The translations under genes were made by a program, and so were the position numbers. From positions 4,930,001 through 4,994,000 of the forward strand of contig JAZARR010000146.1 of the NCBI GenBank assembly GCA_037389465.1: a DNA stretch of 64,000 nucleotides. Direction: 5' to 3'. Of this stretch, positions 12,710 through 26,786 are shown piece by piece. Each line of letters starts with the position of its first letter. Positions within the stretch are counted from its first letter, which is position 1. Under the pieces are notes generated by a model. It was not told the origin of the DNA. It saw only the letters and a program-made list of their open reading frames with translations, and searched no databases. This DNA comes from Baylisascaris procyonis. Its lineage: Eukaryota > Nematoda > Chromadorea > Rhabditida > Ascarididae.

Positions 12710-13816
12710 AAACGGTCTTGTCCACCATGCCCAATTTACATGAAGACGTCAACAACTTTCGACCGGTTAAACAATAAACACTGTGCCGATGTTTAAAGAT
12801 TTTTGACGGCCGACGTGTTCCGTATTTCTTTCAATGGTATTCCACTTGAATGCTCGACATTGAGAAGCTTTCATCTAACGAAAATGAAATATGAAGCTGT
12901 TTCAGAGTTGTCATCTCATTCTGGTTAGCGCCTACTATAATCCCTAATCGAGAACACCGTTTCCTAGACTTTACAACGCATTGATGTCTGCGCAGTATTC
13001 AGCCGAAAACCGAATAAAATGAGAGACGCTGATTACGTCAGTAGTACAGCCTCGTTTTGCGTCACTATGAATTCGTTCTTGAAAGTTCATAATTATGAAA
13101 GGATTTTTTTTTTTTTTTGAGCATTTTGCTATATATGACACATAAAAACAGTCACTTGATTAACGTTGCTTTGAGAAAATTTTTTTGGGTTATTTTTCCA
13201 AACTTTTATGAAATCGAAAGTTCCATCATGTGTGAAATATTCGCAGCAAATAATTTCCTAGAGCACAGTTAGACGAGCGAATATTTTCTGATCACGAAAA
13301 GCTTATCGGAAAAGACCACACGCCTGTATGAAAAAAAAAGAGGATTTGTCAGGAGGACATAAGATATCATACCTTGCTTTTGAGTATGTGCTATCTTCAT
13401 ATTATGACTTCAATTGATAAACCCACATCATTTCTGTTTCTTATTAAAGTGAACTTTCATATCCGCAAGTGGGTAAAAGAATGTTGACAAACGTAATTAA
13501 CTTGAAAAAACCACGTCAACGCCTCTTAATAAGAGAAAATTGAACTACAGTGCATCGATTGGAACAGGTGATGGAGGAAATAAGTTGAGAAACTCATTAA
13601 AATAGGAATAGCAGCCGAAAAAAAATCGGATATTTAAAAGGGAGGAATAAAATGTGGTTGATGATTGCAAGTGAACTAACCAAAATATGTGTACAAAATC
13701 GTTTCTCGAACTCCAAATTCTTTCTAATATCAACATGAAGCGATAATTTGCTGCTAGCGAATTTACGACGTTATGAATAAGTGATGTCTCTGATACAAAT
13801 GGTACTCATTTTGCAC

Positions 13817-14659
13817 CTCCGTAAATCCACGACTTGATGATGTCATAGAGGCTGCATGGAGAACTGTATCTGCGACCAATTCCGGCGATGCGTAAGTCCA
13901 TAACAGTTGACTCGGCAATAAAGTTGAAGAAGTTAGCATTTCAAGGGACACTGCAAGATCTGTACTTTTTTATGGTGTGCTATTCACATTCCATTCTCGT
14001 TTCTACGTTGTCATTTTTTCTTATTCATTGGTAAAAGGGAGTCTATTTTCTTTTGATGCCCACAGCGTAATGCTCGTATTTCGGAAATACCGCATTTGAA
14101 AGCATTGAACCAATATTGGAGACCCTAACTTAATTCATTTATCAACTTTATGCAATTATAAAATAGTCCTATAATAAATGCATGAAGCATTCAAACTGCT
14201 TTGAGAATTCAGTAAATAATATATTGAAACTGTGGCTTATTTGTTCAAAGTTTGTTATTGAATGCCCATCTAATATTACTGTAGACGTCGAATACTTCTT
14301 TAAACATATAAAATGATACAATAAAAGCTCTTATTGAGGAAGTGTTTGCGCGTTCGTGTATATGTCTGTGTGTGTGTCTGTGTGTGTCGACTATCTCTGT
14401 ATTTCCACGTGCATTTTATAGTGTGCCTATGAACTTGGTCTGCCCAACTGCATTCTGAACCTTGCTCTCCGCTGCCCATCGATAGGCTGACGGTAGGGGT
14501 ATTGATAGGCATCATCCTCGACTCGGAAACATTCCACTGTGCAAACTCAGTATGATCCGCCAGCGATTCATTAAGGAATATAATCTGTGATCTGGAATGA
14601 ATATTATAGATTACCAGTGCGCATGCCGTCATCACCAAACACACATTTAGATGATGCAT
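13817..14659 (-). CDS. Putative secreted or membrane protein, first two exons
   Basis: Exon 1, complement(14659..14461), starts MHHLNVCLVMTACALVIYN, a signal-peptide-like N terminus, followed by sequence with NES and NVS glycosylation sites and ending CAA G before GTTCAG (phase 1). Exon 2, complement(13950..13817), follows TTGCAG in phase 1, begins SLEMLTSSTLLPSQLLWTY and ends at FTE before GTGCAA (phase 0). The pair gives 111 aa with a natural-looking join. I do not recognise the family. Further minus-strand exons would lie below 13.8 kb; the 12034-11339 candidates are on the same strand and may be its continuation, with a membrane segment and tail. Confidence 0.38.
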
Positions 14660-15647
14660 TTATTCAGTGAAAGAGCTGCTGATAATTACTGTGATTTCCT
14701 GACTGTTTACTGTTTACGTCTGAAAGCGATCTCTACGTGATCGAAGTTAAATCGGATCGAAAAATGAGTTGCATTTGAACTAACTCCCTACAACAGTGGT
14801 GTCTCAATATTTTATTGGTGCAAAAATGCTTTGGATTAATGCTTGTGATGCGCTTTTCCACTAATTTCTCTTCCGCTTTCGAGTGCTATAGTATGCAATA
14901 ATTACTTACTTGTAATTCATGTACTAAACTGCTCAAAATGTAACCAACTGAGGAAGTTTATGAAAAAAATAAACAAGTTTACAAAATGTATAATCGACAA
15001 GATGTGTACATTAAATCATAGTTAGCTACCAGTGGTTTCAGTATTTTTTAATCAGTATTTGATTCTTTCGTGTATGTGTTTATTTTTGGTGTTGCCTTTA
15101 AATAAGGATTTTACTTTCCAGAGGGATTCAAAAATTTTTCCCGACATGTCTTCGTCATGTAAACTTTTGAATGTCATCGATTGTCTTTGTGTCAAATTAC
15201 ATGACCAAAATTCATCTTGCATAAAATGCGACAGCTAAAAGGTGCACTCTTGAACGACGAATAAATTTAAGCCAATTCTTCGACATTTATTGTCAATGGA
15301 AATGCATAAATCTCATTGTTCAAATAATATTCGATGCATAAAGAGAGTGCTTAAATAGTGAGAGAACAGTTGAAGAAATATATCATTCTTCTAAGTTGGG
15401 AAATAAAATTTATTTTATTGGAGCCTAATGAATAAATTTCTGCACTCGGTTTCGTTGTTTCCGCTTTGCTGAAAGTGCTATTATTAGTATTGGAGAGCAG
15501 TCGTCGCCACTCTTCAAGCTGTCCTTTCAATGGCTGCTTTTCTTTGCCGTCAGTAATTGCTTCCGTGAACGTTTTGATATGATTTCATAGCACTTAAAGG
15601 CCAAGCGTGTACTCATGCATGAGAGCCGATGTGCTTCTGTTCATTTA

Positions 15648-15707
15648 AGATAGTGATTTTAGAGAGACGGATGAACGAGATAGTGATTTTAGAGAGACGG
15701 ATGAACG
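15648..15707. repeat. Perfect 30-bp tandem duplication
   Basis: Two identical adjacent 30-bp units beginning AGATAGTGATTTTAGAGAGA. Identity over 60 bp indicates a recent event. Confidence 0.9.
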
Positions 15708-15762
15708 ATTCACTGTTCGTTTTTTTCTAAAACACTGCTGAAAAAAAAATGAAATAATGCAG

Positions 15763-15886
15763 AAGCTGCAGGTAGAGCAGTTCGCGCTTTTGCGCCTCAT
15801 GTGAAGGCACAACTGGGGTATGCTTTCATTGCTTCAGAGGGAACGTGGAATCTCGTTCAGGAAAACCAACGATCGTCGTTTTCGAA
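15763..15886 (+). CDS. Exon candidate of unknown gene
   Basis: After ATGCAG (phase 1) the frame reads AAGRAVRAFAPHVKAQLGYA, then FIASEGTWNLVQENQRSSFS, ending at a GTAATG donor (phase 2). Codon use is clearly unlike the flanks. It lies 56 bp after a 30-bp tandem duplication. No partner exon identified. Confidence 0.25.
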
Positions 15887-17476
15887 GTAATGTAAGGTGC
15901 CGTTGAGGTCGATTCAACAAAAAAGGCCATACACTTTGTCACAAGAGCGTGAGACATCTCATATAGCTACCTTTCGCAGATTAGTCGAATTTCCTAATAT
16001 TCACAAGCAGATAAGAACTTTTGCTACACCTTCGTAATGATAGCTGCGCTGCATCACTCTCCTCAGCGACGTTCTGAAACTGCCCTTTTTGCTATCTTCC
16101 CTTGCCTCTTTTCTAAAGAGCGATCTTTCAGAAATTTTTGAGCATGGAGTCCAAACCGCTTAGATGGAAAAAAAGTAATCCGCATTACTAGCAACGAAAG
16201 AAAAGAAATCCGAAAAAAACTGTGCATATGATATTTAGGAATGCAAGGAACTCTATTAGTTGAGCGTTTTTTTGTCCAACCCCTGGCAATTTGATAGTCC
16301 TCAAGAAACGGCATCACCACATTGCTGTAAGAGAGCTCTTTATGGTGGCATTAAATGCTAAAATTCTTTCAGACATTTTTTACTAAAATTTTCTGAAAGT
16401 TCATCATGGAAACCGCAATATCTTTTTATACATATGTTTTTGCTTTGTTTTGTAGATCGAGTGATTTGAGATTGGCGACTGAAAAGCGAAAGCGATGAAA
16501 AGTCACATAAATTGTCGATGTTCGCTTGCAGGTATTTAGCAATTAGTGCTCGTGTTTTGTATTTCTACTTCATACTGATGGCAAGAACTTCTGCAGTGAT
16601 ATCGCCTAGCTTTTGGTATAACAACTGTGGCGCAACATACTCCGAGCAACTTACAATTTCGTTTCAAGCTGAGGAAGTTTGTAGATGCAGTCTATATTTA
16701 TATAATAACATTTGTTTTTCTTAATTTGTTTTCGAAACTAGTAATTAAATGACATTTGTTTTTCTCGGTCGTTTTCTTTTGAAGAATATAAGCGTTATGC
16801 GAATTTGGTCGCCCAAAATTGGGAGGAATATTTTCATGGAACAATTTAATCTTGAGATGATGAAATTTTTTTAGAATTAATAATTTTCAACTCTATGTGA
16901 CTTCTAGACCTATCCTCTACTATCGACTCTCTGATGATAAGCAAATAGTCCACAGCTTAGTTTTTTCAACAAAACTTTAGTTACAAACATCTTCGTCAGC
17001 TGATGTGTTCATTGCGAAACAACCAGCAGTGCACAGCATATTGTATGTTCTTTCATAGGAGATTAAAGAAAGTAGCTCTATTGTGCTCTTTTACACCTCA
17101 GGATTTAATGAAAGCACAGAATGACGATTGCTCAATAGCAACGATAATTATAGAGGCATGATGTGTGTTGGAATGTTTTTTCTCTATGTATCAAAAATGA
17201 AACATTTGATTTATGAAAAATTCTCGGCCACAGCCGTTTATTGCCTCATTAGTCAACGAATTTAGAAGAAATGCTCTTTTCGAATGGCTTAGTAGAGTTG
17301 TTGAATTAGTTAGTTGCAACGCAGTGAGCAAGAACTTCACATTTCAAAAATGACTGTTTGTGACGCTCAGCTGCATCTTCAATAGTGTCACTTAATTTAG
17401 GGCACATTTGCTATCCAAATACAAGCTCAGGTCCGCATTCAAATATTCTACTTCCGAAGATATCGATCATATGAAA

Positions 17477-17537
17477 ATCTTTATCGCTCTTAAATAATAA
17501 TGGGCTATATCAATTATTATTTAAGTGCGATAAAGAT
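17477..17537. repeat. 61-nt near-perfect hairpin (25-bp arms, 11-nt loop)
   Basis: Left arm 17477-17501 and right arm 17513-17537 are reverse complements with one mismatch; the loop is GGGCTATATCA. The size is that of a small microRNA-type precursor, or of a short palindromic element. The arms are AT-rich, and the region after it repeats CATTTATCA several times. Confidence 0.75.
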
Positions 17538-19051
17538 ACTCATTTATCACTGTCATTTATCATTTATCACATTTAAGATACACACTACCATTTATCTACT
17601 CTTAAATAAGATTCATGGCATTCATTAATGTCTACCTCTGTAATTTACAAGGTAATTCCTGTTAAAAATATCTCATAATTTTATACGAGCATTTTAAAAC
17701 TTACAGGTATGCCAATGAACAATATAAGTTTTCAATGAACTGTTTATAAGGGTAAGTTATTCGAAGTTCCACACAAAACCAATTGGCAAACCATCTCATC
17801 AGAAGAACTGTATCACTTGTAAGTATATTACTTTGAAATATAAGTTTGTTATGCATTTATGCTTGTGTGCACTTCGTTCTCAGTCATGAGCAACTGTGAA
17901 CTTTTCAAGCGTATTTTTCAACTCATTTGTCTTCAGCATTTGAGTGAAATATGAGCACAGCGAAATGATATGACATTTGCAATGCGTGTGAGCATATTTT
18001 TCATCTTAATTAGACGGAAGAGACGCTCGAAAAGAAGAACGCAAATACCTCTTACAGGCGCATTCGAAGTTTTGCAAAACATTCGATCGAATAAAGTGGT
18101 GCCACATCGAGCCAGTCGCTTTTGTTTTAGTCGATATTGCTGAGTATAATGATCTAGTTTGTTCAGAAAGGAAGAGAAGATTTGCAAGCGAATTTTCCGG
18201 TAAGCAATAGCTATATTAAAAAGCAGTTATGACCACATAAAAGGGTGGTCTATAACTGTTTCGATAGAATGTAAACCAAAAGAATACCTTTAATTAAGCT
18301 CGATTCAGAGAATAAAATACTTGAAAAACTTTGCATTTTTTGCAATAATTTTTACCACTCATAAAAACGACGTCAAGCCATAATTAAAATCGCAAGAAAA
18401 AGCTTAAATTATATCAACTGTTTGACACACATCCTCACTTTTTTATCCTAGCAAGCGTTTACGCGAATGCCTATTGGGAGTACTTTAGTTTCAATTCTTG
18501 GCGATTGATGCACTGCAGTGCAGACAGAATTTTATAGGTGCGCATGTATCTCTGCAGTTGCTTCCTTTATGTGTGAATCAAAGCTTCCGTTGAAAGTTGT
18601 GGTTTATATGAAACACCATGGATGATCTATTAAAATAATAGTAAAGATTTGAGCTTCGATTAATGCATTAAATATGCGTAAATTGTTGCATTGTCTACGG
18701 ACCACCCACGAAGTTTTGTCTACGAAGGATAATTTGCGAAATTACTGCACCAAATCCATTACAAATCTCACTTTTACGCGACACAACTGATCATCATGAC
18801 GACAACCAGCTATTATCACTTTGCACTAACCAAATTCTATTGTGCTTTTGCCTCCATTGAACTACTTTTTTGTTTGCTATTTGTTTCCATTACTTTTGTT
18901 TGTAATACGTCGCGATATGTACGCCAAGCATAAACAAGTAGGTAAGCTATTCTGTAAAACTTCGCATTTACATTTCTCGTTTTCCGACGTGTTAGTGTTA
19001 TAGATATTTCTTTCTTCCAAGGTAATATTATGATCTTGTTGTTGTCTTTAT

Positions 19052-19430
19052 TTGTGTGTGCGTCCAAGGAGATTGAGTCAGTGGCTGTTTTGGAATCCAA
19101 ATGTGACGAAATTTGTTAAACGGAATCGGCGACGTAATCAAGTAAAAAATTTTAGAACGAATGTCTCACAATTTTTTCATGTGCGTAGCAATTTCTCTGA
19201 AGGAGACAAAGAGGAATTGTTGAAGCTAATGGCAAATTCCGTGTTTCGTCAAAGTGACCATCGAATAAAAGCATCCTTGTCGGTGATTTTTTTCCGCAGA
19301 TAACGTGGCCAGTGTCGAAACTTGAAGAGCGTTGCATTCCTGTGTCCCTTACAAAGCGAATGACTAAAATCATTGCTGCAAAGGATGTTTAGAAATTTGA
19401 AGGCAGCTACAATCATCACCTACTCTATAT
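19052..19430 (+). pseudogene. Decayed DNA polymerase B fragment, Maverick/Polinton-like
   Basis: The frame at 19052-19303 contains EELLKLMANSVFRQ, matching the KLM.NS.+G motif B of protein-primed B-family polymerases, with the conserved Gly replaced by Arg. A basic stretch precedes it, as in Polinton polymerases. After the stop at 19301-19303 another frame (about 19340-19430) reads LTKRMTKIIAAKDV, stop, KFEGS, resembling the next conserved block, so there is at least one frameshift and an in-frame stop. No other Maverick genes (integrase, ATPase, capsid) or terminal repeats were seen around it. An old mobile-element remnant is the simplest reading. Confidence 0.38.
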
Positions 19431-22400
19431 GCTTGGTAAGTCTTATGCCTTTTCAGCTTTGAACTCGATACTCAATGTTTCCAGAACACTTGTCATATTT
19501 GCTTCATTAAGATCGAAGCTTTCGACGTTGTACTGCTTTCTACTTGTTGGCATCCATTACAGTAAAATACAGTAGAACACTAATTGTTGGCATGCAGCTA
19601 CGGCCTGTGGAAATTTCCCCAGTAGAGTCGGCCGGCACAAGAAAAATGCCTTGGTCAAACCAGTTTCACCACTTCAGTTTTGCAAGACATTTCGTCTGAT
19701 GTTTCTAATCCACTGTTATAAATTTGCATCTCAAAAGCCCATTATATCATTTTAAATCCTTTTTATGTGTGTGTCTGTGTGTGCTTATTTATTTGGCCAA
19801 TAATTTCACCTCAAGGACCCCTGAAGTTAGAGGCATGAGATTCGGCATATACAAATCAAAGGGACACCTCATGTGCAGTGATTCACACTGGCCCATCAAC
19901 ATTGAAAGAAACCATAGTAAATGAAAAGTGGAAGAGAGCTCCATGTACCAGTTGGTATTTTTTCACTTTATATCGGCGGAGTCATGTTGCAGAATAACGA
20001 GGTAGTCGGCCTAATCAAGATATGCGAGCCTTGCTTCTTGTATTCAACAATCTTCATTAACTTATGAGAGTAGCTGATCATGTGCCCGGATTGCTAAAGC
20101 CCACATCATATCAACTCTTATGACACTTATATAACATACGTCTACCAGTTATACCACTTACATGGTTCTACGACTCATATAACAGAGCAACCATATTTGT
20201 CCTCTTTACTACAAATTTAACGGGATTAAAATGATTTATTAACCTTAATGATTTATTCACATAAACTGCAGCCAAAAGAAGGCGATATGCGCCAAAACTC
20301 GATGGAAGTGATTATTCAGTAATGCGATAGGGATGTCTACTTTTGAAAGAAAACGACAAGAGATATTACCATTAGTTTGTAATATTTCGGAATGAATTGG
20401 AATAAAAGTGAGAGCAAGATATAAGAATGATTAAAGAAAAGCATAAAATGTGATGATATTTGTAATTATATATATTTTATAAAGAGAGAAGAGTAGAGGC
20501 AAAATATCAGCGTAATGCAAAGATCCAAACTATGATTAAAAAGATTCAAATGAGGTGAATTTTCAAATTTTTCAAGAATATGAATGCTTGAACTATATCG
20601 ATGAAGCTTTCGAAGAAGCTAACTGATGATCTTCATTCTTATTATCTGGTCTCTCAAAAAGAACATTCTCCTAGATGTTAATCATCAAAAGCGTTGGGCA
20701 GAGACCTAACATATGTGAAGATTCTGCTCTGTCCTTTGAACTGAGATATGTTACTTTCAATTCGTGGTGCCATAGAAGTAAAGATAAATTCAACTGCTGT
20801 GTTGAAGCATAAAAGTTATTTTTTCCAAGTGAAATTTCACCTACAAAATCGTTTGGTTGGCCGGCTTCTCTATTCTGTTCCTCAAATGAAACCACTTATA
20901 GAAATTCATTTATTTCGATATCGAATAATCATGACTATTGCGGTTCTTTAAAATGGGGAATTCAGCTTTTATACATCCCTTCTAATTATTGACTTTCAAG
21001 TAAATAAGAATTTCAACTAGCGCATCTGAGAGCAGTGAACATTTTTAAAAACGAGAAAAAACCCTTCGCTCAAGCATAGAAACAGGTCTTCTATTTGAGG
21101 AATAAAAGAACTTTGTATTTATTGCATCTCGATAATTGCGCTCTAGAGAAGTGCATAATAATTATGCAGAATTTAGCGGCCTTCTCATGAGAGTAAAATA
21201 ACGGTAAGTTATTCAGGAAAAAATGCTCATTGAAGTTTTTGATATATATCGACGCAAAAGGATTTCTATTTAGCCAATGACTCTTTGATGTATCTGGTGG
21301 TTTATTTTTTGAGAAACTTAACATGGCTCTTTGATTATGTCGACGTTTGTGAGCGTATTTATGTGCGGAAAGTCTTATTTTCGATTATGCATAGGGCTGC
21401 AGCAGCTGCAACACTTCCTTATCATTTGAGTTTCTTTCAAAACGACACAATACGAGGTAGATCAAGACCAAGGATCTACAATTCACATGTCAAAAAGCTA
21501 TGAAAATTTTCAGATTACTAATAGGATCTACGGAATGCATAACTCTCGAATGAGGGGGGAAATTTGCTGGCAAATTTCTCACTGTTAAAAAAAGTGTATT
21601 TTTAACTTTTTCCTCCGTCTAAATATCTAACAAGATTTGCTGTTTCTAATAATTGCAAAACTATGTGAGCACTTCGAAACATTTTCACCTATGGTAGCAC
21701 TCTATGGTTTCTGTCTATTTTCTTTTCTTATTAACCTCTTTGATTGAAAAGAGATGTGATCCAGCTAGTCTATATAAGGTGCAAATCACTATCAATAGTG
21801 AATTCTCATAGGGAATTCTACTCATTTTGTTTTGATTTCTTCACAGATGTGTTTCAGTGCACACGCCCATCTGATCCATAGCTGTGCTGAAAATGTCATA
21901 CACAGTTGTTTTTTCGCGCTGTAGCGATACGGCACACAATTAACGAAGCAGCCAGCCAAACGAAGCCAAGAATCTGCAACGCTAAAAATGCACAGAGGTT
22001 ATATCTAAAGAGCAATCTCATGCACCTAGCTCAGTTGAGACGGGAATGAGCTGTAAACTACAGCTTAATCAGCATTATGCGTTGAAATCATACTGAGCTT
22101 TAAATCAGTGCAACGTATGCGTGCACATTTAACAACATTTCACCTGCATCTGCTTTCACAATGATGAAATTTACTGGAGTGTGCAACTCTGACGTAAGTG
22201 ACGGCAAAAGAATCTCTCGTCACGAAATTTTTAGTGAAAATGAAGTCATTACAACATTTTGTTGAGATAATGCGTAATACTGTGCTCAGCTGGAACGCTG
22301 AGATACTACCTAGCAGCATGCGATTTTTCAGTTCGCCTGTTCGCGTGCTCTGACCATGCAATCTACTATATTGTATGAACTGTGTTATACCCATATTATT

Positions 22401-25400
22401 AACCTATCCACCTTATCTACTTGAACATAATAAAAGTTTTTTCGATCCCTCCACGCATTCTGTTGGATCTGCATTCTGTTAAAACCAGTGGTCCATAAAG
22501 ATCATTCACAGCCATTTCAAGCCCCTCCCACTTTGAAAATAGAGGTGAGCGAGCAAGCGAAAACTTGCTTCGGTTAGTAATTCGTGCTTCTCAAATCAGC
22601 ACTGTTTCATGGCCATATCGCCAAGATCTTCCTATTTCATTGCACATGAAGGGATGAAATATAAAACCTCCCTGAGGCGAGTGGAAAAATTCGATCAAAA
22701 AAACAAATAATTTTAATGATTTTCTTGAAAAATTTTTAGTAAGGAAGAGATTTTAACTCAAAACTTCAACTAGTAGCGATTACTTTTCTCTTATTTTGCA
22801 GTTGGAAGTGTTTTCGTAAGCGTAACTATACACTCCAACTTTTCCGAACTCCTATAAACGTCATCACACAGCTCTATCGCCCCTACATTCTCTCTCTTTG
22901 CTCGTGAGGTTTTCTTCGTTCATCGACTCGTTGCCACTTTCTTCGCAACGTTCAACATCTTTAACATCTCGAAAAAAAGATTGAAATCAAAATTTCCGTT
23001 CAGAAATAATTGGATTTTGTGTCCTTTTCTAAGGATCATATTGTTTATAGTTTCTTCTCGAATGAAATTTGCAAGTGAATTTATAAGAGACTGTCTACGG
23101 CAAATGGCTTTTTATTGACTATTCTTCAAAAAAGCGTTTCACTATTTGAATGAATATCATTCACAAATTTTTTTCATAGCGTCCTTGAGTGCGTTTTTTA
23201 TGGCCTGACATTTAAGACTGCTTTTACAGTGATTATCTCATTTAAAATTGCTACCGTATTAGAGATTAGTAGGCGTAGTGCGTCGATGTGAAATGTCTCC
23301 TGATGGACAACAACGAGTGTGCATTTTTGTCACCGCTTCATCTACTGCTCATTCTCTCGTGTAATATTCCAAGACGTGTCTATTCGAAAAATTTTAGGCA
23401 TTTCCGGCTTGCCGCATAATTATTGCCGTAGTCAGTTAATGCTGTTTTTGCTAGCATTTAAGCAAAATAGCCATTTTGCTGAGCTGCAAACGCGGTAGCT
23501 ATCTTGGCTAATATGCGACATTAAGCATTCTATAGGGCACAATTATTTTCGTTCTATGTTTCACATTCACGATGCTATCAATGAGGCGAATATTTGAGGT
23601 TTTTACTTCGAAGTTTTGACTTTTATAAAACTTCAAAAATTCAAACACATATGAATTTGCGAAATATCTTTTCCGAATATGTTGACGATCTCTTCATCCA
23701 TATAACATTCCTCCACGTGAGACTAATGATGATGTTATATTGCCCAACTTATTGTAAAATATTTTCTTCATTAATATTTTTTACTCTCAGATTAATCTAT
23801 TTTGATATATTTTGAGCAAAGCAATCGAATCATTTAAAATATTTAAATATCGTAATTTTAGCGATCGTTTATCGACAATCGGTAATTCTCTTTTGCTGAT
23901 ATTCCACACAACGACTAGTGGTTGATGTACTTTCATCAATATGTCAATTTAAAAAAAAAAAAAAATTTCACACTTTTCTGTTATGATTCATTATATGTAG
24001 CATATATTGAAGCAGATCTAATCAACAATTAATTAAGTAGCTTTACAACATGAAATACCTTTGGCTATTGATGACGGATGAGAGAGTTTCTTTTATTACC
24101 TGACTTATGGACAGTATGCCCGCATCCATTCCATTAATTTTGTTTTTTTTTTTCTTTGCAAAGGCGTGCACATATTTCGTTTATATTGCTTTTTTTGTCA
24201 TTATTGTGAATAATAATTTAAAACATCGTTTTTATTAATCGTATGTAATTCTTCAAAAATGCCGAATTGTACTCATTCCCAAATAATAGTGGAAATGCAT
24301 TCAAATTTTGAAGGTGAACTGTGAGACAAAGTGGGATACGCTTCTTCATATCTTCCATCATATTTTTTTCTTCTCTATTAATTCTGCTCAATCGTTCTAA
24401 AACAATGAATTTTAAATTGGAATGCAAAGAAACACAAATAGTCACTAATAACATATTGGACATTGTTGGTTAATGGATAGAAAATTTCTCAATGCACTAT
24501 TTGAATGGATATATAACAAGAGAGCTAGAAATACATTGAAACAAGTCGGTTTAAATTAAACGCATAAAATTTCTTATCATATTATTCAATCTCAACTGGC
24601 AACAAAACATTTCTATATGCTTTTACAAAACAACAAAACATTTACTACTTGTAAGATTGCATTCACTAATCACTGATGGAGCTCCTCTCATATTCTCCCT
24701 ATCCTTTTGTATACATAGAAAAAATATAGAAGAATTTTTTATATACATGTCGAACATCTTCGTAAGATTTAAATTGGTTTCACAAAATATGGTAACACGA
24801 TTACTGCAATATTGATACTTCCATCTTTTTGATAATTTGGATTTCTTCTTACCATTTCAACGGTCGTTTTACTATTGACATTAACAGTCGATATTTCGAT
24901 ATAATGATATTACTGTTGATTGAATGGAATAGTTGTTAGATGGTTATTTCGAATCCCTCTTTCGGGTCTTGAGAATGTACTCCTACTTCGGATAACAACA
25001 TTATGCTGCAGCATTGTGGTAGGAATTTTCCATGTTTGCGCAACTTTATTCTTAAAATATAACATCATGCGCATCCTAAATGAAGCATCATTTCAGCAAT
25101 GGAGCCAGAAATATATTTGAAGTGATTTTTTTCTCCATGTGGCTATACTTTCTACTGGAAAACTGGATAATAAAGATATTTTGTAATTAACATTTCGTAT
25201 GTGTTAAACCAACAACCTATAGCTTCCGATTTCGGAGGTAGTCCAAAGAACTCATCCTCTGGTTCAGTTTTTCAATTATTCATCGGAAATATTTCCTATT
25301 CTTTAATAAAAGAATGCAACAAGTTCTATGAATTTTTCATAAATTTTCAGTGGAAATTGAAAAAGAGAATTTCATGAGTATCATATTCTCCTCTCTAAAT

Positions 25401-26642
25401 CTTTTAAATAGCTCAGTAAATGTGGAAGTAAATCATGGCCAATTGATAAAAACTCATAAATATTGCATAAAGCACTTCAAGTACATTTTATTTTCCAACC
25501 GTATGGTTATGTTCGCACCGTGAAGCTAAAGTTAATCGTTTCAGTCAATGTTTTCCTATCAAATTCAAAAATATTGTTCTTAAAATTGCTCATGATGCTG
25601 TTTTCTCGAATTTTTTATTCAACCATTTTGATTCGATGATTTAAATTGCCAAATTTCCACTTCTTCTACTCTCAGTTTCGAATCCTTGCATCAAACTGTC
25701 ATAGCTTTTGAAATCATTCATTTCAGGGATATCCCATTTGAATTTTTTAAAGTTCTAAAGACATTTTAGAAATGAAATGAACTAGATATCCACCCTCCAT
25801 AAATGTTATTACGGAGCATAAATTACAAAAATAACTAACATTTCGTAATTTGCTTCACAAAAATCGTCTTCACTCTCTGTTGGCATAGTGTGTCAATCAC
25901 ACGTGTCCAATGTCACTAGTCGTTTAGGGCAGCTAAGACTTCTGCTTTCCTAATAGATATGTCGCGTTTTTTGCAACGTATTTTGTCTAAGTCACACCTC
26001 AAGATGGTTTAGAATATGAGTATGTTTTTCTCTCCAGCTAATTTTTTCTTGTTGACATGTGAAACTGGCTACTGAGGTGGAGAAGAACCAAAAGCGCATA
26101 ACCAATGAAATCCTTCGGCACATTCATCCAATTACTACAAGAAGATGCGGTTCTGATTGAGGTGAACTGCGCAGACTAAATTTATTGAAATCTTTATTAA
26201 TATAAGCATTAGGTGATACTGGAAGTTTGCAAGTCCATATAGATTAACGAATTCGATTTCTTATTTGTAATTCTAACAATACGTACATAGGAAAGAAGTT
26301 TGTACGCTGAAAGATATGAAGAGAGCAAGAGGAAGAAAAGCTGAAAAGCGGATCAGAGATATATAATGCAAATAATTCGTCAAACGAGCCTATCCTCTCC
26401 TGATATACCTTTGTCCCATTTGCCTGATATTCATAAGTGGCATTATATGCTATAAAATGACTTACCGAAGGAAAAGTGGCACACTGTAAATGAGTTGATT
26501 AAATTTTCATTAAGGCTTCTCAGCGCAGAAGTTGTTAAAAGTGAATTCGGTGAAATGACAAGATCTGAAGAAATCACCTTGCTGCCTTATGAAAATTAGC
26601 TTGATTAGACATCAGGTGAATTTTGTTGCATCTCCTTGCTAG

Positions 26643-26786
26643 CATAAGAGACGTCGTTACCGGATGTGAACGTATGAAATATAATACATTCCACGCTATG
26701 TGCAACACACACCGGGTGAAGAACATACATTCTCAGCGTTCCTTCAGTTACGCTTTGTCACGCCGCCTAGCGCTTGCCTGGCAGAG
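26643..26786 (+). CDS. Exon candidate of unknown gene
   Basis: Bounded by CTTGCTAG and a GTACGC donor, phase 2 to phase 2 (144 nt). It encodes IRDVVTGCERMKYNTFHAMC followed by a basic, Ser/Arg-rich part ending LALAWQ. Locally GC-richer than its surroundings. No family recognised. Confidence 0.25.

Larger units (their letters stand above)
16330..26640. other. Long gene-poor stretch
   Basis: Apart from the 17.5 kb hairpin and the 19.1-19.4 kb polymerase remnant I see only AT-rich sequence, short A or T runs and chance open frames. It could be intergenic or a set of large introns. Confidence 0.4.

Noticed and set aside
24936..24960. TTCGAATCC resembling a tRNA B box
   Set aside because: No matching A box, acceptor stem or anticodon arm could be folded around it.
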